From: Deltaproteobacteria bacterium | GTDB lineage: Bacteria > Myxococcota_A > Polyangia > Polyangiales > JADJMO01 | Direction of reading: 5' to 3' | NCBI GenBank assembly: GCA_025363655.1 | Contig: JANYDK010000145.1 | Coordinates: forward strand, 1 to 64,000 | Length of the DNA stretch: 64,000 nucleotides | In this document: piece after piece, positions 1 to 7,820 of the stretch | Layout of the letters: every line of letters starts with the position of its first letter | How positions within the stretch are numbered: position 1 is the first letter of the stretch | Position numbers and translations under genes: made by a program | Notes under the pieces: generated by a model | What the model was told of the DNA's origin: nothing | Seen by the model: only the letters and a program-made list of their open reading frames with translations | The model's database searches: none

Positions 1-2
1 CG

Positions 3-527
3 AAGTCGATCGCGGAGATCGACACCGACCTCGAGACGCTGAAGACCTTCACCTTCGCCGACGCCGACGACAACACGGCGCAGACCAAGCACGCCCACAA
101 CTGGTTCGAGCTCGGTGAAGACGACGGCGACATGAAGGGGATCAAGACCACCGATCCGAAGAAGTTCGCCGACTACAAATTGGCTCATTTTTACGTTGAT
201 TCGGTCGACGAGAGCTCCGCCAAGACCCTCGCCGAGGTGGCCGAAAAAGACGGCGCGCGCACCGTCACCTTCAAGGTCACCGGACGGCTGCGCGTGCACG
301 GTCGTGACGCGAAGAAGACCATCCGCGTGCAGCTCGCGTTCAAAGGGCCGGCGGACGCGCCGACGTCGCTCGCCTTCAAGACGCTCGACCCCCTCGTGGC
401 CAGCCTTTCGGAGCACGACGTCAAGCCGCGCGACGCCGCCGGCAAGTTCCTCTCGACGACGCTCGGGGCCATCGGCAAGAAGCTCGACGACAAGGCGCAA
501 GTCCAGCTCGAAGGAACGGCGCGGTAA
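3..527 (+). CDS. YceI-like protein, 3' part (5' end outside window)
   Basis: The frame is open from the left edge, so the start lies upstream. The visible 174 residues resemble the YceI fold, a lipocalin-like beta barrel that binds polyisoprenoid or other amphiphilic ligands in the periplasm. An N-terminal EIDTDLETLKT stretch is followed by NTAQTKHAHNWFEL, matching the usual 'D...T...R..HL.s.dFf' block. A beta segment VTGRLRVHGRDAKKTIRV corresponds to the 'vtGdLtihGvtkpv' strand. The C-terminus KLDDKAQVQLEGTAR matches the last strand. An internal ATG at 132 exists but would cut the fold. No export signal can be judged because the N-terminus is missing. The family assignment rests on pattern only; the reading frame itself is clear. 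Confidence 0.62.
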   Translation, partial: KSIAEIDTDLETLKTFTFADADDNTAQTKHAHNWFELGEDDGDMKGIKTTDPKKFADYKLAHFYVDSVDESSAKTLAEVAEKDGARTVTFKVTGRLRVHGRDAKKTIRVQLAFKGPADAPTSLAFKTLDPLVASLSEHDVKPRDAAGKFLSTTLGAIGKKLDDKAQVQLEGTAR

Positions 528-660
528 GTCCGGCGACCGAGACCGTGAGGCGAGGCCGAGCCATCGCCGCTTCGAGCGTCGCGCCTGCGTGACACTTGCG
601 CAGTCGGAAGCGCATGGCAGGTTTCTTGTAGATGCATTGAGCGAAGTAGGCACCTGCTCG

Positions 661-2274
661 ATGACGAAACGAGACGCTCCGTTCGCTGACGATTCACCGA
701 GAAAATCGCGCTCCCGCGCAGCGATCATGGCCGCGCTCTCCGCGCTGACGCTGCTGCTTTGCGTGCTCGGAGGCGTCGCAGGGTGCGCGGGGCCGCACGT
801 CGCCGCGCCGTCGCCCAAGGGTCAGGCCACCGCCGTGACCTCGTCGCCACAGCGGCTCGATCTCGACGTCGTCGTGCGGCCACACCCGGGTGGCAACGAG
901 CCACGCTGGGAAATCGAGCTCGCCGCGCGCGCCGACGATCTCCCGCGTCGCTTCGTCGTGCAGAAATCGTGGGCCGGGGAGGAGTCGGTGATCGGCCGTC
1001 TCGGCGACGTGCGAGGGACGTGCGACGGCATGCCCGCGCCGCTCGAGCGTCAAGATCTCGGCACCCACGTCGGGTTCATGTTCCCCATCCAGTGCGCCGA
1101 CGCCAAGCTCACCTACACCATCGACGCGGCGCCCGAAGGGTTGGCGTGGGGCAACGAGTATGACGCGGTCGTCACACCGTCGTTCGCGTCGGCGATCGCC
1201 GAGACGGCGCTGGTGCTGCCCGACGTGCCCGACGACACGCGCGCGCGCATCGAGCTCTACTTCGACTTGAGCGAGATGCCGGGCGACGTCGACGGCGTCT
1301 ACTCGCTCGGCCCTGGGCTGCACGAGACGACGACGCGCGCGCTCCGACATTCGTACTTCGCCGCAGGCACCTTCGTGACGCTCCACGCGCAGGCCGGATC
1401 ACTCGACCTCGAGGCGCGTTTCGCGGGTCCGATTCGCTTCGATTTGCAGGCGGCGATGAGCGACTTGAACGCTCTCCTCGCCGCCGAGGCGAGCCTCTTC
1501 CAAGGCGATCCAGGCGGGAAATTACGGCTGCTCGTCGTGGGGATGCCGCACCAAGTGACGAGCATCGACGCGCTCGACGCCGACGCCAGCGACATCATGC
1601 ACGGCACTTCGCTCACCGAGTCGGCCGCGCTCTGGGTCGACGGTGGCGCCACCTGGGGGCAAGCCGAGGCGAGGCTCGCCGCCCACGAGATGTTCCATCT
1701 CTACAATGGACAAGTCATCCGCCGCGCGCCGCCCGATGCGCGCACCTATTGGTTCTCCGAAGGGTTCACCGAGTACTATGCCGATGAGCTCATGCTCCGC
1801 GCGCGTATCACCACGCCGGCGCAATGGCTCGCGGCAGTTCGTCGCCGCGTACGCGACTACCACGCGCTCGATTCGGTGCTCATGCCGGACGAGCGCGCCG
1901 ATTTGGGCTTCGGCGGCGCAGACGAAGAGCTGCCGTACCTGCGCGGCTCACTCGTCGCCGCGTACCTCGACTACGCGCTGCGCAGTCGCAACGACGGCGG
2001 TAGGTCGCTCGACACGGTGATGGGCCAGCTCGTGCACCGCGCGCGCCTCGGCGCTTCTCCACTCGACACGTCGAGCGCGCTCGACATCTTCGGCGAGCAT
2101 ATCGACGAGGCGAGCTTGCACGCGATTCGCCGGGTGATCATCGATGGCGATCGCATCGTCCTTCCGGCAGACACCTTCGGTGCGTGCGTCGAGGTCGTCG
2201 GAGAGGGAACGTCCACCGACGTGAAGGTTCGCGACGGCGTCGATCTGGACCTCTGCATGAACACCGGGCGCTGA
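661..2274 (+). CDS. M61-like gluzincin metallopeptidase lipoprotein
   Basis: A 537-residue predicted lipoprotein. A basic N-region (residues 14-19) and a hydrophobic core end in lipobox VAGC, with the acylated Cys at residue 42. The ATG at 727 would give a shorter signal with Cys at 20 and is an equally reasonable start. The catalytic region has HEMFH at residues 342-346 and, 20 residues on, SEGFTEYYA with Glu367 as the probable third zinc ligand, as in gluzincins of the M61 (glycyl aminopeptidase/PDZ peptidase) group. The N-terminal half is beta-rich, as in M61 proteins, and no PDZ domain is seen. It probably acts on peptides outside the inner membrane. The substrate is unknown. The HExxH-E assignment is visible; the family name is inference. 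Confidence 0.75.
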   Translation: MTKRDAPFADDSPRKSRSRAAIMAALSALTLLLCVLGGVAGCAGPHVAAPSPKGQATAVTSSPQRLDLDVVVRPHPGGNEPRWEIELAARADDLPRRFVVQKSWAGEESVIGRLGDVRGTCDGMPAPLERQDLGTHVGFMFPIQCADAKLTYTIDAAPEGLAWGNEYDAVVTPSFASAIAETALVLPDVPDDTRARIELYFDLSEMPGDVDGVYSLGPGLHETTTRALRHSYFAAGTFVTLHAQAGSLDLEARFAGPIRFDLQAAMSDLNALLAAEASLFQGDPGGKLRLLVVGMPHQVTSIDALDADASDIMHGTSLTESAALWVDGGATWGQAEARLAAHEMFHLYNGQVIRRAPPDARTYWFSEGFTEYYADELMLRARITTPAQWLAAVRRRVRDYHALDSVLMPDERADLGFGGADEELPYLRGSLVAAYLDYALRSRNDGGRSLDTVMGQLVHRARLGASPLDTSSALDIFGEHIDEASLHAIRRVIIDGDRIVLPADTFGACVEVVGEGTSTDVKVRDGVDLDLCMNTGR

Positions 2275-2323
2275 GGCTCCCGACCCGCCGCTCGCCCCGC
2301 GGCAGCCCTACAGAGACAACCTC

Positions 2324-2351
2324 ACACGGCCCGCATCTTCCCGGGCCGTGT
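2324..2351. terminator. 10-bp perfect stem-loop between convergent genes
   Basis: ACACGGCCCG (2324-2333) pairs perfectly with CGGGCCGTGT (2342-2351) around an 8-nt loop. It sits 50 nt after the peptidase stop at 2274 and 23 nt from the stop of the oppositely oriented regulator (2374). No T-run follows on either strand. It is best read as a bidirectional transcript-end hairpin, typical for GC-rich genomes, rather than a classical intrinsic terminator. Confidence 0.5.
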
Positions 2352-2373
2352 CGTGGTTGGTCGAGGAGTCCGA

Positions 2374-2952
2374 CTATTTGAGGGCTTTTGCGAGCGCGGC
2401 GGCGTCGCCGCGAGGGACCACCGAATCGACGCCCGCTTCGAGGAGGGCGGCCGTTTCATCGGCGTCGAGATCGCTCCAGATGATGACGCGCGTGCGCTTC
2501 GTGGCGTCGTCACGACGGAGCGCAGCGAGCGCTCGACGTGCTTCGACATGTGGCGCCTTGACGTCGATGATGAGGACCTCGGGCGGCTCTTTGGCGGTGG
2601 CGATGACGAGCTCGAAGGGATCGTCGAACGTGCGTACGTCGAAGCCCTTGGCCTTGAGGTTGCGGACGAGTGAACGTCCGACCGCCTTGTCGGGCTCGAG
2701 CGCGTGTACACGACGACGTACCGTCGCCAGATCGGCAGGCACCGGCATTCCAGCGCTCTGACAAAGCGCGCGCGCGTCTTCGGCGCGTACGCGGAGGAGC
2801 CCACCAGGAGAGGTGAGGGCGTTCAGACGTCCAGTTCGCACCCAGTAGTAAACGGTCTTCGGGTGAACTTGGAGCATCGCGGCGACTTGCGCCAATCGGA
2901 GGAGGCGTGGGGGCTGATCGACCACGGGTTCTTTGTATTCCGAGTGTTCCAC
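2374..2952 (-). CDS. MerR/excisionase-type HTH plus receiver-like domain regulator
   Basis: A 192-residue cytoplasmic regulator. Residues 16-60 (LLRLAQVAAMLQVHPKTVYYWVRTGRL) form an HTH_17/BldC-like winged helix of the type that recognises DNA in MerR and excisionase proteins. Residues about 85-192 form a receiver-like alpha/beta domain, with ALEPD near its start and LIIDVKAP at the usual phospho-Asp strand. The conserved Lys of true receivers is not evident (VPRG lies near its position), so phosphorylation is uncertain. A DNA-binding domain in front of a receiver is the reverse of the common order. The degenerate hybrid kinase/receiver gene lies next on the same strand, but a 291-bp gap separates them and no partnership is shown. 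Target genes are unknown. Confidence 0.8.
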   Translation of the reverse strand: MEHSEYKEPVVDQPPRLLRLAQVAAMLQVHPKTVYYWVRTGRLNALTSPGGLLRVRAEDARALCQSAGMPVPADLATVRRRVHALEPDKAVGRSLVRNLKAKGFDVRTFDDPFELVIATAKEPPEVLIIDVKAPHVEARRALAALRRDDATKRTRVIIWSDLDADETAALLEAGVDSVVPRGDAAALAKALK

Positions 2953-3243
2953 GGGGACAACTTCCTAAAATGCGGCGTAAATGGGTGAAAGCCGATGGAG
3001 CATCCAATCGACTCAGCTCCGCTGGACCCCATCTCTGTTTGTGGCTCGAGCCCCCACCCGCCACGAACTTCGATGCGCAAACGACCTCCCACCGCCGTCG
3101 AGCTCCGCGTGCCTCTTCGGCATGCGCGTACGCGACGGACTCCAGGTGGGGGCGAACGACATGGTGTGTTGCGTTTCGTGCCCCGTGACAGAACTAGCAC
3201 GACTCGCTGCGATCGCACGCGCTCCGTGGCGAAACTCGCGCGT

Positions 3244-4737
3244 TCAGTTCAGTTCACGCAGTGGGCGCGTGGCGGTAGGTGTGGGATGAGACAAAACGCT
3301 CCGGAGCGCCGCGAGCAAGGCTGACCGGCGAATCGGACGATCGACCACGGACGAGCCGAGGCCGAGGGGCAACTCGTCGATGGCGCGGACGACGAAGACG
3401 AGCCGGCCCGCGAGCGAAGGGCAACGCTGCAGGAGCTCGTCGACGAAGAGCGCGAGCGAGACGTCGGGGAGTCGTTGATCGACGACGATGGCGTCGAGCC
3501 CACCGGCGGCGGCGCATGCGAGCGCTTCCTCGCCGCTGGTGGCGACGATGGTGTCGTAGTGCTCGGCGACGGCGCGCGCGGTTGCACGGAGGACCCGCTC
3601 GTCGGCGTCGACGATGAGCACGTGCGGACGTCGGGCCCGCGGCGCGAGCGGGGGAGTGGAGGCTCGCGGCGAGATGTGCGCTTGCAGCGGCTCGGGCGGC
3701 GGGAGAATCATCATCGCCCGCAGGCCCCCGTGGCTCGAGCGCTCGAGGAGGAGTTCGCCGCCGCAGGCACGGAGGACCTCGCGTGCACCGGAGAGTCGGC
3801 CGTGGGTGCCGAGGAGCGTCGGCGTCGAGGCCGGCGGGGTGTCGAGCCGGGGACGGGCATCGACGACGATCGCCGCACCCCCTTCATGGCGCCGCACGGA
3901 AACGCGGAGACGATGGACGTCGCGCTCGCTCGTTCCCCGCGCCGAGGGCGGAAGCGCTTCGTCGCGACGGGCCGGATCGGTGACGGCGTCGAGCGTCTGC
4001 ACGAGGACGTGTGCGAGCGCACGTGCGAGCGGGCGACGCGGCGCATGGACCAGCGGCAAGCTCTCGTCGTCGTCACGCTCGAGGAGCGCGCGATGACCGA
4101 GCGCGCCCGAGAGCACGCCGAGGATTTGATCGACCAGCGCCGGCAGCACCACCGGCTCCGAGAGCGAGCCATCGCCGTGCGGCAAAAGTAGGTGCAGATC
4201 GCGAAGGAGCGCGCTCATCCGTTCGACCGCGCCGACACAGTCGTCGAGCGTGCAGAGCTCGTCGGGCGAACGCGTCGCTTCGTCGGAGCGGAGCGCGTCG
4301 AGGTCGAGCGCGAGCGCGGTCAGCGGCGAGTCGAGGAGCTCGGCCATCCCGCACATCACCTGCTCGAGCGTGCGTGCTTCACCGGCGAGATCTTCGCGGA
4401 CCGAGGCTCGGACCGCGGCGCGCGAAATCGCCTCGGCGAGACCATCGGGCGTCACGTCGGGCTCGGCGACCACTTCGTCGGCGCCGAGGGCGAGGCCTCC
4501 ATCGACGTGATCTTCGGTGTCGACGATCACGACCACGCCGCGCGAGGGGACGACCGCACGTGCACGCGCGATTTGAGCAGAGAGCGGCGCCTGTGCCCGC
4601 GCGACCTCGGTGGTGCGCTGGATGCCGATGTCGAGCTGCTCGACGATGCCGCGCAGCGCAGGAAGAATCCGCGCCTTGGCGATCACCAAGACCGAGAGCG
4701 GACTGGAAGCGCGAGGCAGCGCGTCGTCGGTCGCCAC
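3244..4737 (-). CDS. Degenerate histidine-kinase-like protein with C-terminal receiver
   Basis: A 497-residue protein. Residues 14-110 look like a worn receiver or PAS-sized alpha/beta domain. Residues about 115-210 resemble a dimerisation helix pair, but the place of the phospho-accepting His is occupied by ELLDSPLTAL, so no H-box is visible. The following ATPase-like region (about 225-350) keeps only a hint of the G-box (HGRLSGAREVLRACGGEL). A recognisable receiver occupies about 375-495 (HVLIVDADERVL, then VVDQRLPD with the probable phospho-Asp). It is therefore probably a pseudokinase scaffold or a receiver output protein rather than an active kinase. It follows the HAD gene at 4805 on the same strand with a 67-nt gap. 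Confidence 0.68.
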   Translation of the reverse strand: MATDDALPRASSPLSVLVIAKARILPALRGIVEQLDIGIQRTTEVARAQAPLSAQIARARAVVPSRGVVVIVDTEDHVDGGLALGADEVVAEPDVTPDGLAEAISRAAVRASVREDLAGEARTLEQVMCGMAELLDSPLTALALDLDALRSDEATRSPDELCTLDDCVGAVERMSALLRDLHLLLPHGDGSLSEPVVLPALVDQILGVLSGALGHRALLERDDDESLPLVHAPRRPLARALAHVLVQTLDAVTDPARRDEALPPSARGTSERDVHRLRVSVRRHEGGAAIVVDARPRLDTPPASTPTLLGTHGRLSGAREVLRACGGELLLERSSHGGLRAMMILPPPEPLQAHISPRASTPPLAPRARRPHVLIVDADERVLRATARAVAEHYDTIVATSGEEALACAAAGGLDAIVVDQRLPDVSLALFVDELLQRCPSLAGRLVFVVRAIDELPLGLGSSVVDRPIRRSALLAALRSVLSHPTPTATRPLRELN

Positions 4738-4804
4738 GTCGGAGAGCGTATCGCAGACGGCGAACGGTTGCGCGGCCGGTGGGCGGTCGGCGTCGGCGTC
4801 AGGC

Positions 4805-5548
4805 CTACAGCGTCACCCCGAGCACGTGCGCGAGGGCGGCACGGAGCTGGGCGAAGTCGTCGAGCCGGGCGTCGGCGATCGTCGGGCGGCTGGCGGCGTG
4901 AGGAACGAAAGCATCGAAGCGGAACGCGCGTGCGCCGCACCCCTTGGCGCCGACGATGTCTGCGCTCTCGGAGTCGCCGACGTGGAGCATGGCGTCGAAA
5001 GGGACGTCGAGCGCCTTGGCCGCGAGCGTGAAGATGCGCGCGTCGGGCTTGGCGAAGCCGAGGACGCCAGAATCGAGAATCTCACGGAAAAACGAGGAAA
5101 TTTCACACTCTGCCAGGAGCTCGCGGACGCGGCCTTCGCTGTTCGAGGTGATGACCATCGACACGTTCTGCGCGCGCAAGTCGACGAGCAGTCGGCGGGC
5201 TTCGTCGGGGACGTGACGCCAGAGATTGCGCGTCGGCTGCGCGCGCCAGAGCTCTTCGACGAGTGCGTCGAGCGGCGCTCCGGAAATGCCGGCTACCGGT
5301 CCGACGAGGTGGGCCATCAGCGCGCGCCAGCCGGCTTCATGGCCTTCGCCAAGGCCGACGACCTCGTCGTGCGCGCGATAGGCGAGCCCGAGGTGCGGCG
5401 TGAAGCTCGAAGCCTCGCTCGACGGCAAGCCCACGCGCCTCGCCAGCTCGGCGAAGTCGAGGCCGCCGAGGACGTGCCCATAGTCGAAGGAAATCCCCCG
5501 AATCGAGCCCCGCGCGAGCTTCTCGACGCCCGAGTCTGCGTTCGGCAT
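4805..5548 (-). CDS. HAD-superfamily hydrolase
   Basis: A 247-residue HAD-fold phosphatase or dehalogenase-like protein. Motif I appears as ISFDYGHVLGGL, with a nucleophile Asp but Gly in place of the second Asp/Thr. Motif II is MVITSNSEG. Motif III/IV is GFAKPDARIF followed by LHVGDSESADIVGAKGCG. A helical cap lies between residues 25 and 110. The ATG at 5548 is chosen. A GTG at 5569 overlaps the stop of the upstream zinc-ribbon gene (GTGA) and would imply translational coupling, so that start is a real alternative. The altered motif I (DxG instead of DxD/DxT) makes the substrate hard to guess. Confidence 0.85.
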   Translation of the reverse strand: MPNADSGVEKLARGSIRGISFDYGHVLGGLDFAELARRVGLPSSEASSFTPHLGLAYRAHDEVVGLGEGHEAGWRALMAHLVGPVAGISGAPLDALVEELWRAQPTRNLWRHVPDEARRLLVDLRAQNVSMVITSNSEGRVRELLAECEISSFFREILDSGVLGFAKPDARIFTLAAKALDVPFDAMLHVGDSESADIVGAKGCGARAFRFDAFVPHAASRPTIADARLDDFAQLRAALAHVLGVTL

Positions 5549-5565
5549 CGGGTCCGCGCTCACGG

Positions 5566-5919
5566 TCACAGCTCCGCGCCGCACTCGGCGCAGGTGGTCG
5601 CCGATTCGTCGTTCAGTGTCTTGCACGCGCGGCAGCGGACCTTCACCTGCGGCACTTGCGGAGATGCGGCGCGCTCGGGCTTCGGATCCTTGTCGCTCGT
5701 CACCGCGGCGAGCGAGCCCGGACCAATCGCCGAGTCGGGCGGCTCCGCGGCGGATTCGTCTTCCAGTTGCGCCGCCTCGCGTTCGGCCATGAGCTTCTGC
5801 ATCCGCTCTTCGTGCGCGGCGCGACGACGATCTTCGGCGCGCGTCGCCCAGATGCGGACGGCGATGTAGAGGACGGCGAGGGCACCGATGGCCCAGGCGG
5901 TGGGCGGGATGTTCGGCAT
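5566..5919 (-). CDS. Membrane-anchored zinc-ribbon protein
   Basis: A 117-residue small protein. An N-terminal transmembrane helix (residues 8-26, AWAIGALAVLYIAVRIW) is followed by a charged coiled-coil-like stretch (AEDRRRAAHEERMQKLMAERE) and a low-complexity linker. The C-terminal zinc ribbon reads VRCRACKTLNDESATTCAECGAEL, two CxxC pairs. The cytoplasmic zinc ribbon may dock to another protein. No specific role is recognised. It sits directly between two HAD genes on the same strand, with gaps under 20 nt on both sides, so the three probably share one transcript. Confidence 0.75.
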   Translation of the reverse strand: MPNIPPTAWAIGALAVLYIAVRIWATRAEDRRRAAHEERMQKLMAEREAAQLEDESAAEPPDSAIGPGSLAAVTSDKDPKPERAASPQVPQVKVRCRACKTLNDESATTCAECGAEL

Positions 5920-5927
5920 GAGTGTGA

Positions 5928-6932
5928 CTAAACCGCGTGTACCACGATCGCTTCGCTGCGCGTGAAGGTGAGCTCGGCTTCGCTGAAGAGCTCGCGACCG
6001 CGTGCGCGGAGGCGAGGCGCGTCTTTTTCGAGGTAGCGAGCGTAGGCGCCGCGGCCGGTGAAGCGATAGATCGCGCGTGCGCTCGTCGACGTCAGCTGCA
6101 AGAGCTCGGCGACGCGGACGCCGGCGCAGGCGCGGACAGCGGCGAGGTGTTCGTCGATCATGAAGCGGACGAAGCGATCGAGGACGTCGGGATCCTTCGC
6201 CTGCGCCTCCACCTCGTAGACGAGAGGGCCTTGTTTTGCCGTGGCAAATGAGCGTGCGAGCTCGCCGAGATCGGTGAACTGGGCGTCGACCGAGGCCGGG
6301 TGCGGCGGCTTGCCTCCGGGCCTCGGGACGTAGGCGGTGCGGATGCCGCGCGCGGCTGCGGGGGCGAGATCGTAGTCGTCCCACGCCGAGACGTGCAGCC
6401 AACGGGCGCGGTCGTAGCCGCGATGCTCGACGATTTGCACCGCGCGATCCCAGGCGCGATCGGTCGGCTTGTAGGCGCCGAGCTCTTCGGCGACGACGCA
6501 GACGTCCCACGGACGACCGAGGCGACGAGTCACGTCGAGCTGGTGGACGGCGTCGCAGTTGGAGATGACGCCGAGGTCGACCACGCGACCGAGGAGCGCG
6601 ATGGCGGCCGGTGTGTCGGGGAAGAAGGGAAGCTCGCCGAAGTCGCGCGCCCATCGAAAGACCGTCTCTTGCGGCAAGTCGGGTCGAAGTCGGGCGCCGA
6701 CGTGGGCGAGGAGCCCGCGATATTCGATGAATGTCGCGTCGCGCCGTGAGGGTCGCTGGACGCGCTCGCTCTCCGCGAGGAACGTCGTCATCCGATCGAG
6801 GCCGACGCCGAGCGCGGGGAGCGCTTTTTCCCAGTCGACGAGCGTTCCGAAGCAATCGAAGGTGACGAGGTCGATGGCCTCGAGGATCTCGGCTTTGGGG
6901 ATCAACGGAGACTTTGCGGGCGCCTCGGTCAT
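5928..6932 (-). CDS. Haloacid dehalogenase-type HAD protein fused to DUF4286 domain
   Basis: A 334-residue protein in two parts. Residues 18-228 are a type II haloacid-dehalogenase-like HAD domain: motif I TFDCFGTLVDWE, motif II GVISNCD, motif III/IV YKPTDRAWDRA and LHVSAWDDYDLAPAAARGIRTAYV. Residues 236-334 (LVYEVEAQAKDPDVLDRFVRFMIDEHL onward) resemble the DUF4286 dimeric alpha/beta-barrel domain. In motif IV the expected GD is replaced by SAWDDYD, as in many 2-haloacid dehalogenases. The start ATG at 6932 lies 38 bp from the divergent ATG at 6971. The fused tail may bind a small ligand or mediate dimerisation. Both domain calls are from sequence pattern. Confidence 0.82.
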   Translation of the reverse strand: MTEAPAKSPLIPKAEILEAIDLVTFDCFGTLVDWEKALPALGVGLDRMTTFLAESERVQRPSRRDATFIEYRGLLAHVGARLRPDLPQETVFRWARDFGELPFFPDTPAAIALLGRVVDLGVISNCDAVHQLDVTRRLGRPWDVCVVAEELGAYKPTDRAWDRAVQIVEHRGYDRARWLHVSAWDDYDLAPAAARGIRTAYVPRPGGKPPHPASVDAQFTDLGELARSFATAKQGPLVYEVEAQAKDPDVLDRFVRFMIDEHLAAVRACAGVRVAELLQLTSTSARAIYRFTGRGAYARYLEKDAPRLRARGRELFSEAELTFTRSEAIVVHAV

Positions 6933-6970
6933 GTTCGGGGCACAATACCAGCGGGGACATCGGGCACGCC

Positions 6971-7765
6971 ATGCGCGGGGACAGATCGCCGGTTGCGTCG
7001 AAGGTCGGGCTCGGTCGTCGAACGTCGGTGATTCGCCGAACTTCGGTAGTGCTCGTCACGCTCGGGCTCGGCCTCGTCGCGTGCGCCTCGACGCGGCCTG
7101 GTGGAACGGCCTCGGCGCGAGCTGCAGCGAGCGGATCAGGGTCGCCGTCTGCCTCCGATGAGCGAGGTCCGACGAGCGAGCACCTCGATGCCATCGGTCG
7201 ACTCGTCGTGGCGCCTTGGGGAACTCGCCTCGACAAGCGACGCACGTTGTCGATGCCGCTCCCCGACGCCGATCGCTGGACGCACGTGAAATTCTGGGGC
7301 GTGACGACGGTCGCGGGCTGGCGCTACGGCGACGACCACCACGCGGTCGCGGCGGCTTTCAGCTTCGCCAGCACCAAGGCGCCGGCCACGCTCGACAGCT
7401 GCGGCGCGCGTTTCATCCGATGGGGTAAGTCCAACGCGTCGGCGTTCGAGCTCAGCGTCGGTGAGCCGCGGATCGACGAGGTCGCATGGCTGGGCGGCCC
7501 GACTGGCGCGCGCGTGCGCATCTACGTGCTCGATGCCGAGCGTCGCTCGGTCTTCGGTCTCCATCGCTATCCCTCCGCTTTTGCCGTCTATCCGGCGTGG
7601 ACCGACGCCTGCCTGGTGGTCGGCGTCTCGGTGCCCGCCGACGATTGGCCGGAGATCGCTGGCGAGGTTCGTGATCGGCTGGTTCGTGATGCGCTTCCGG
7701 CGTTCGTCGCCAAGCCAGGCGCCGGCCAGCTCGCGCTCGAGGCAGCCATCGACGTCGACGAGTGA
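6971..7765 (+). CDS. Hypothetical lipoprotein
   Basis: A 264-residue protein with a long positively charged N-region (RR at 16-17 and 22-23), a hydrophobic core and lipobox LVAC (Cys38). After a short Ser/Ala-rich linker the mature part is a compact mixed alpha/beta domain with several Trp and Gly (WTHVKFWGVTTVAGWRYGDDHH, then GRVRIYVLDAERRSV-like strands). No known family was recognised. The ATG at 6971 is preferred over 6914 because it gives the shorter, normal signal peptide. It is followed after 55 nt by the S9 peptidase gene on the same strand. Confidence 0.7.
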   Translation: MRGDRSPVASKVGLGRRTSVIRRTSVVLVTLGLGLVACASTRPGGTASARAAASGSGSPSASDERGPTSEHLDAIGRLVVAPWGTRLDKRRTLSMPLPDADRWTHVKFWGVTTVAGWRYGDDHHAVAAAFSFASTKAPATLDSCGARFIRWGKSNASAFELSVGEPRIDEVAWLGGPTGARVRIYVLDAERRSVFGLHRYPSAFAVYPAWTDACLVVGVSVPADDWPEIAGEVRDRLVRDALPAFVAKPGAGQLALEAAIDVDE

Positions 7766-7820
7766 AGCGCGAGTCGGGTGACGGGTGAGACCGGCGAAAG
7801 CCATTGCCGCGCGGCGGCCG

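Noticed and set aside
2995-3065. Sequence reminiscent of a tRNA T-arm (GGCTCGAGCCCCCAC) upstream of the hybrid kinase gene
   Set aside because: No 5-bp T stem with a 7-nt loop forms, no acceptor stem or anticodon arm can be built, and the antisense frame giving WGLEP-type text is a known artefact pattern.
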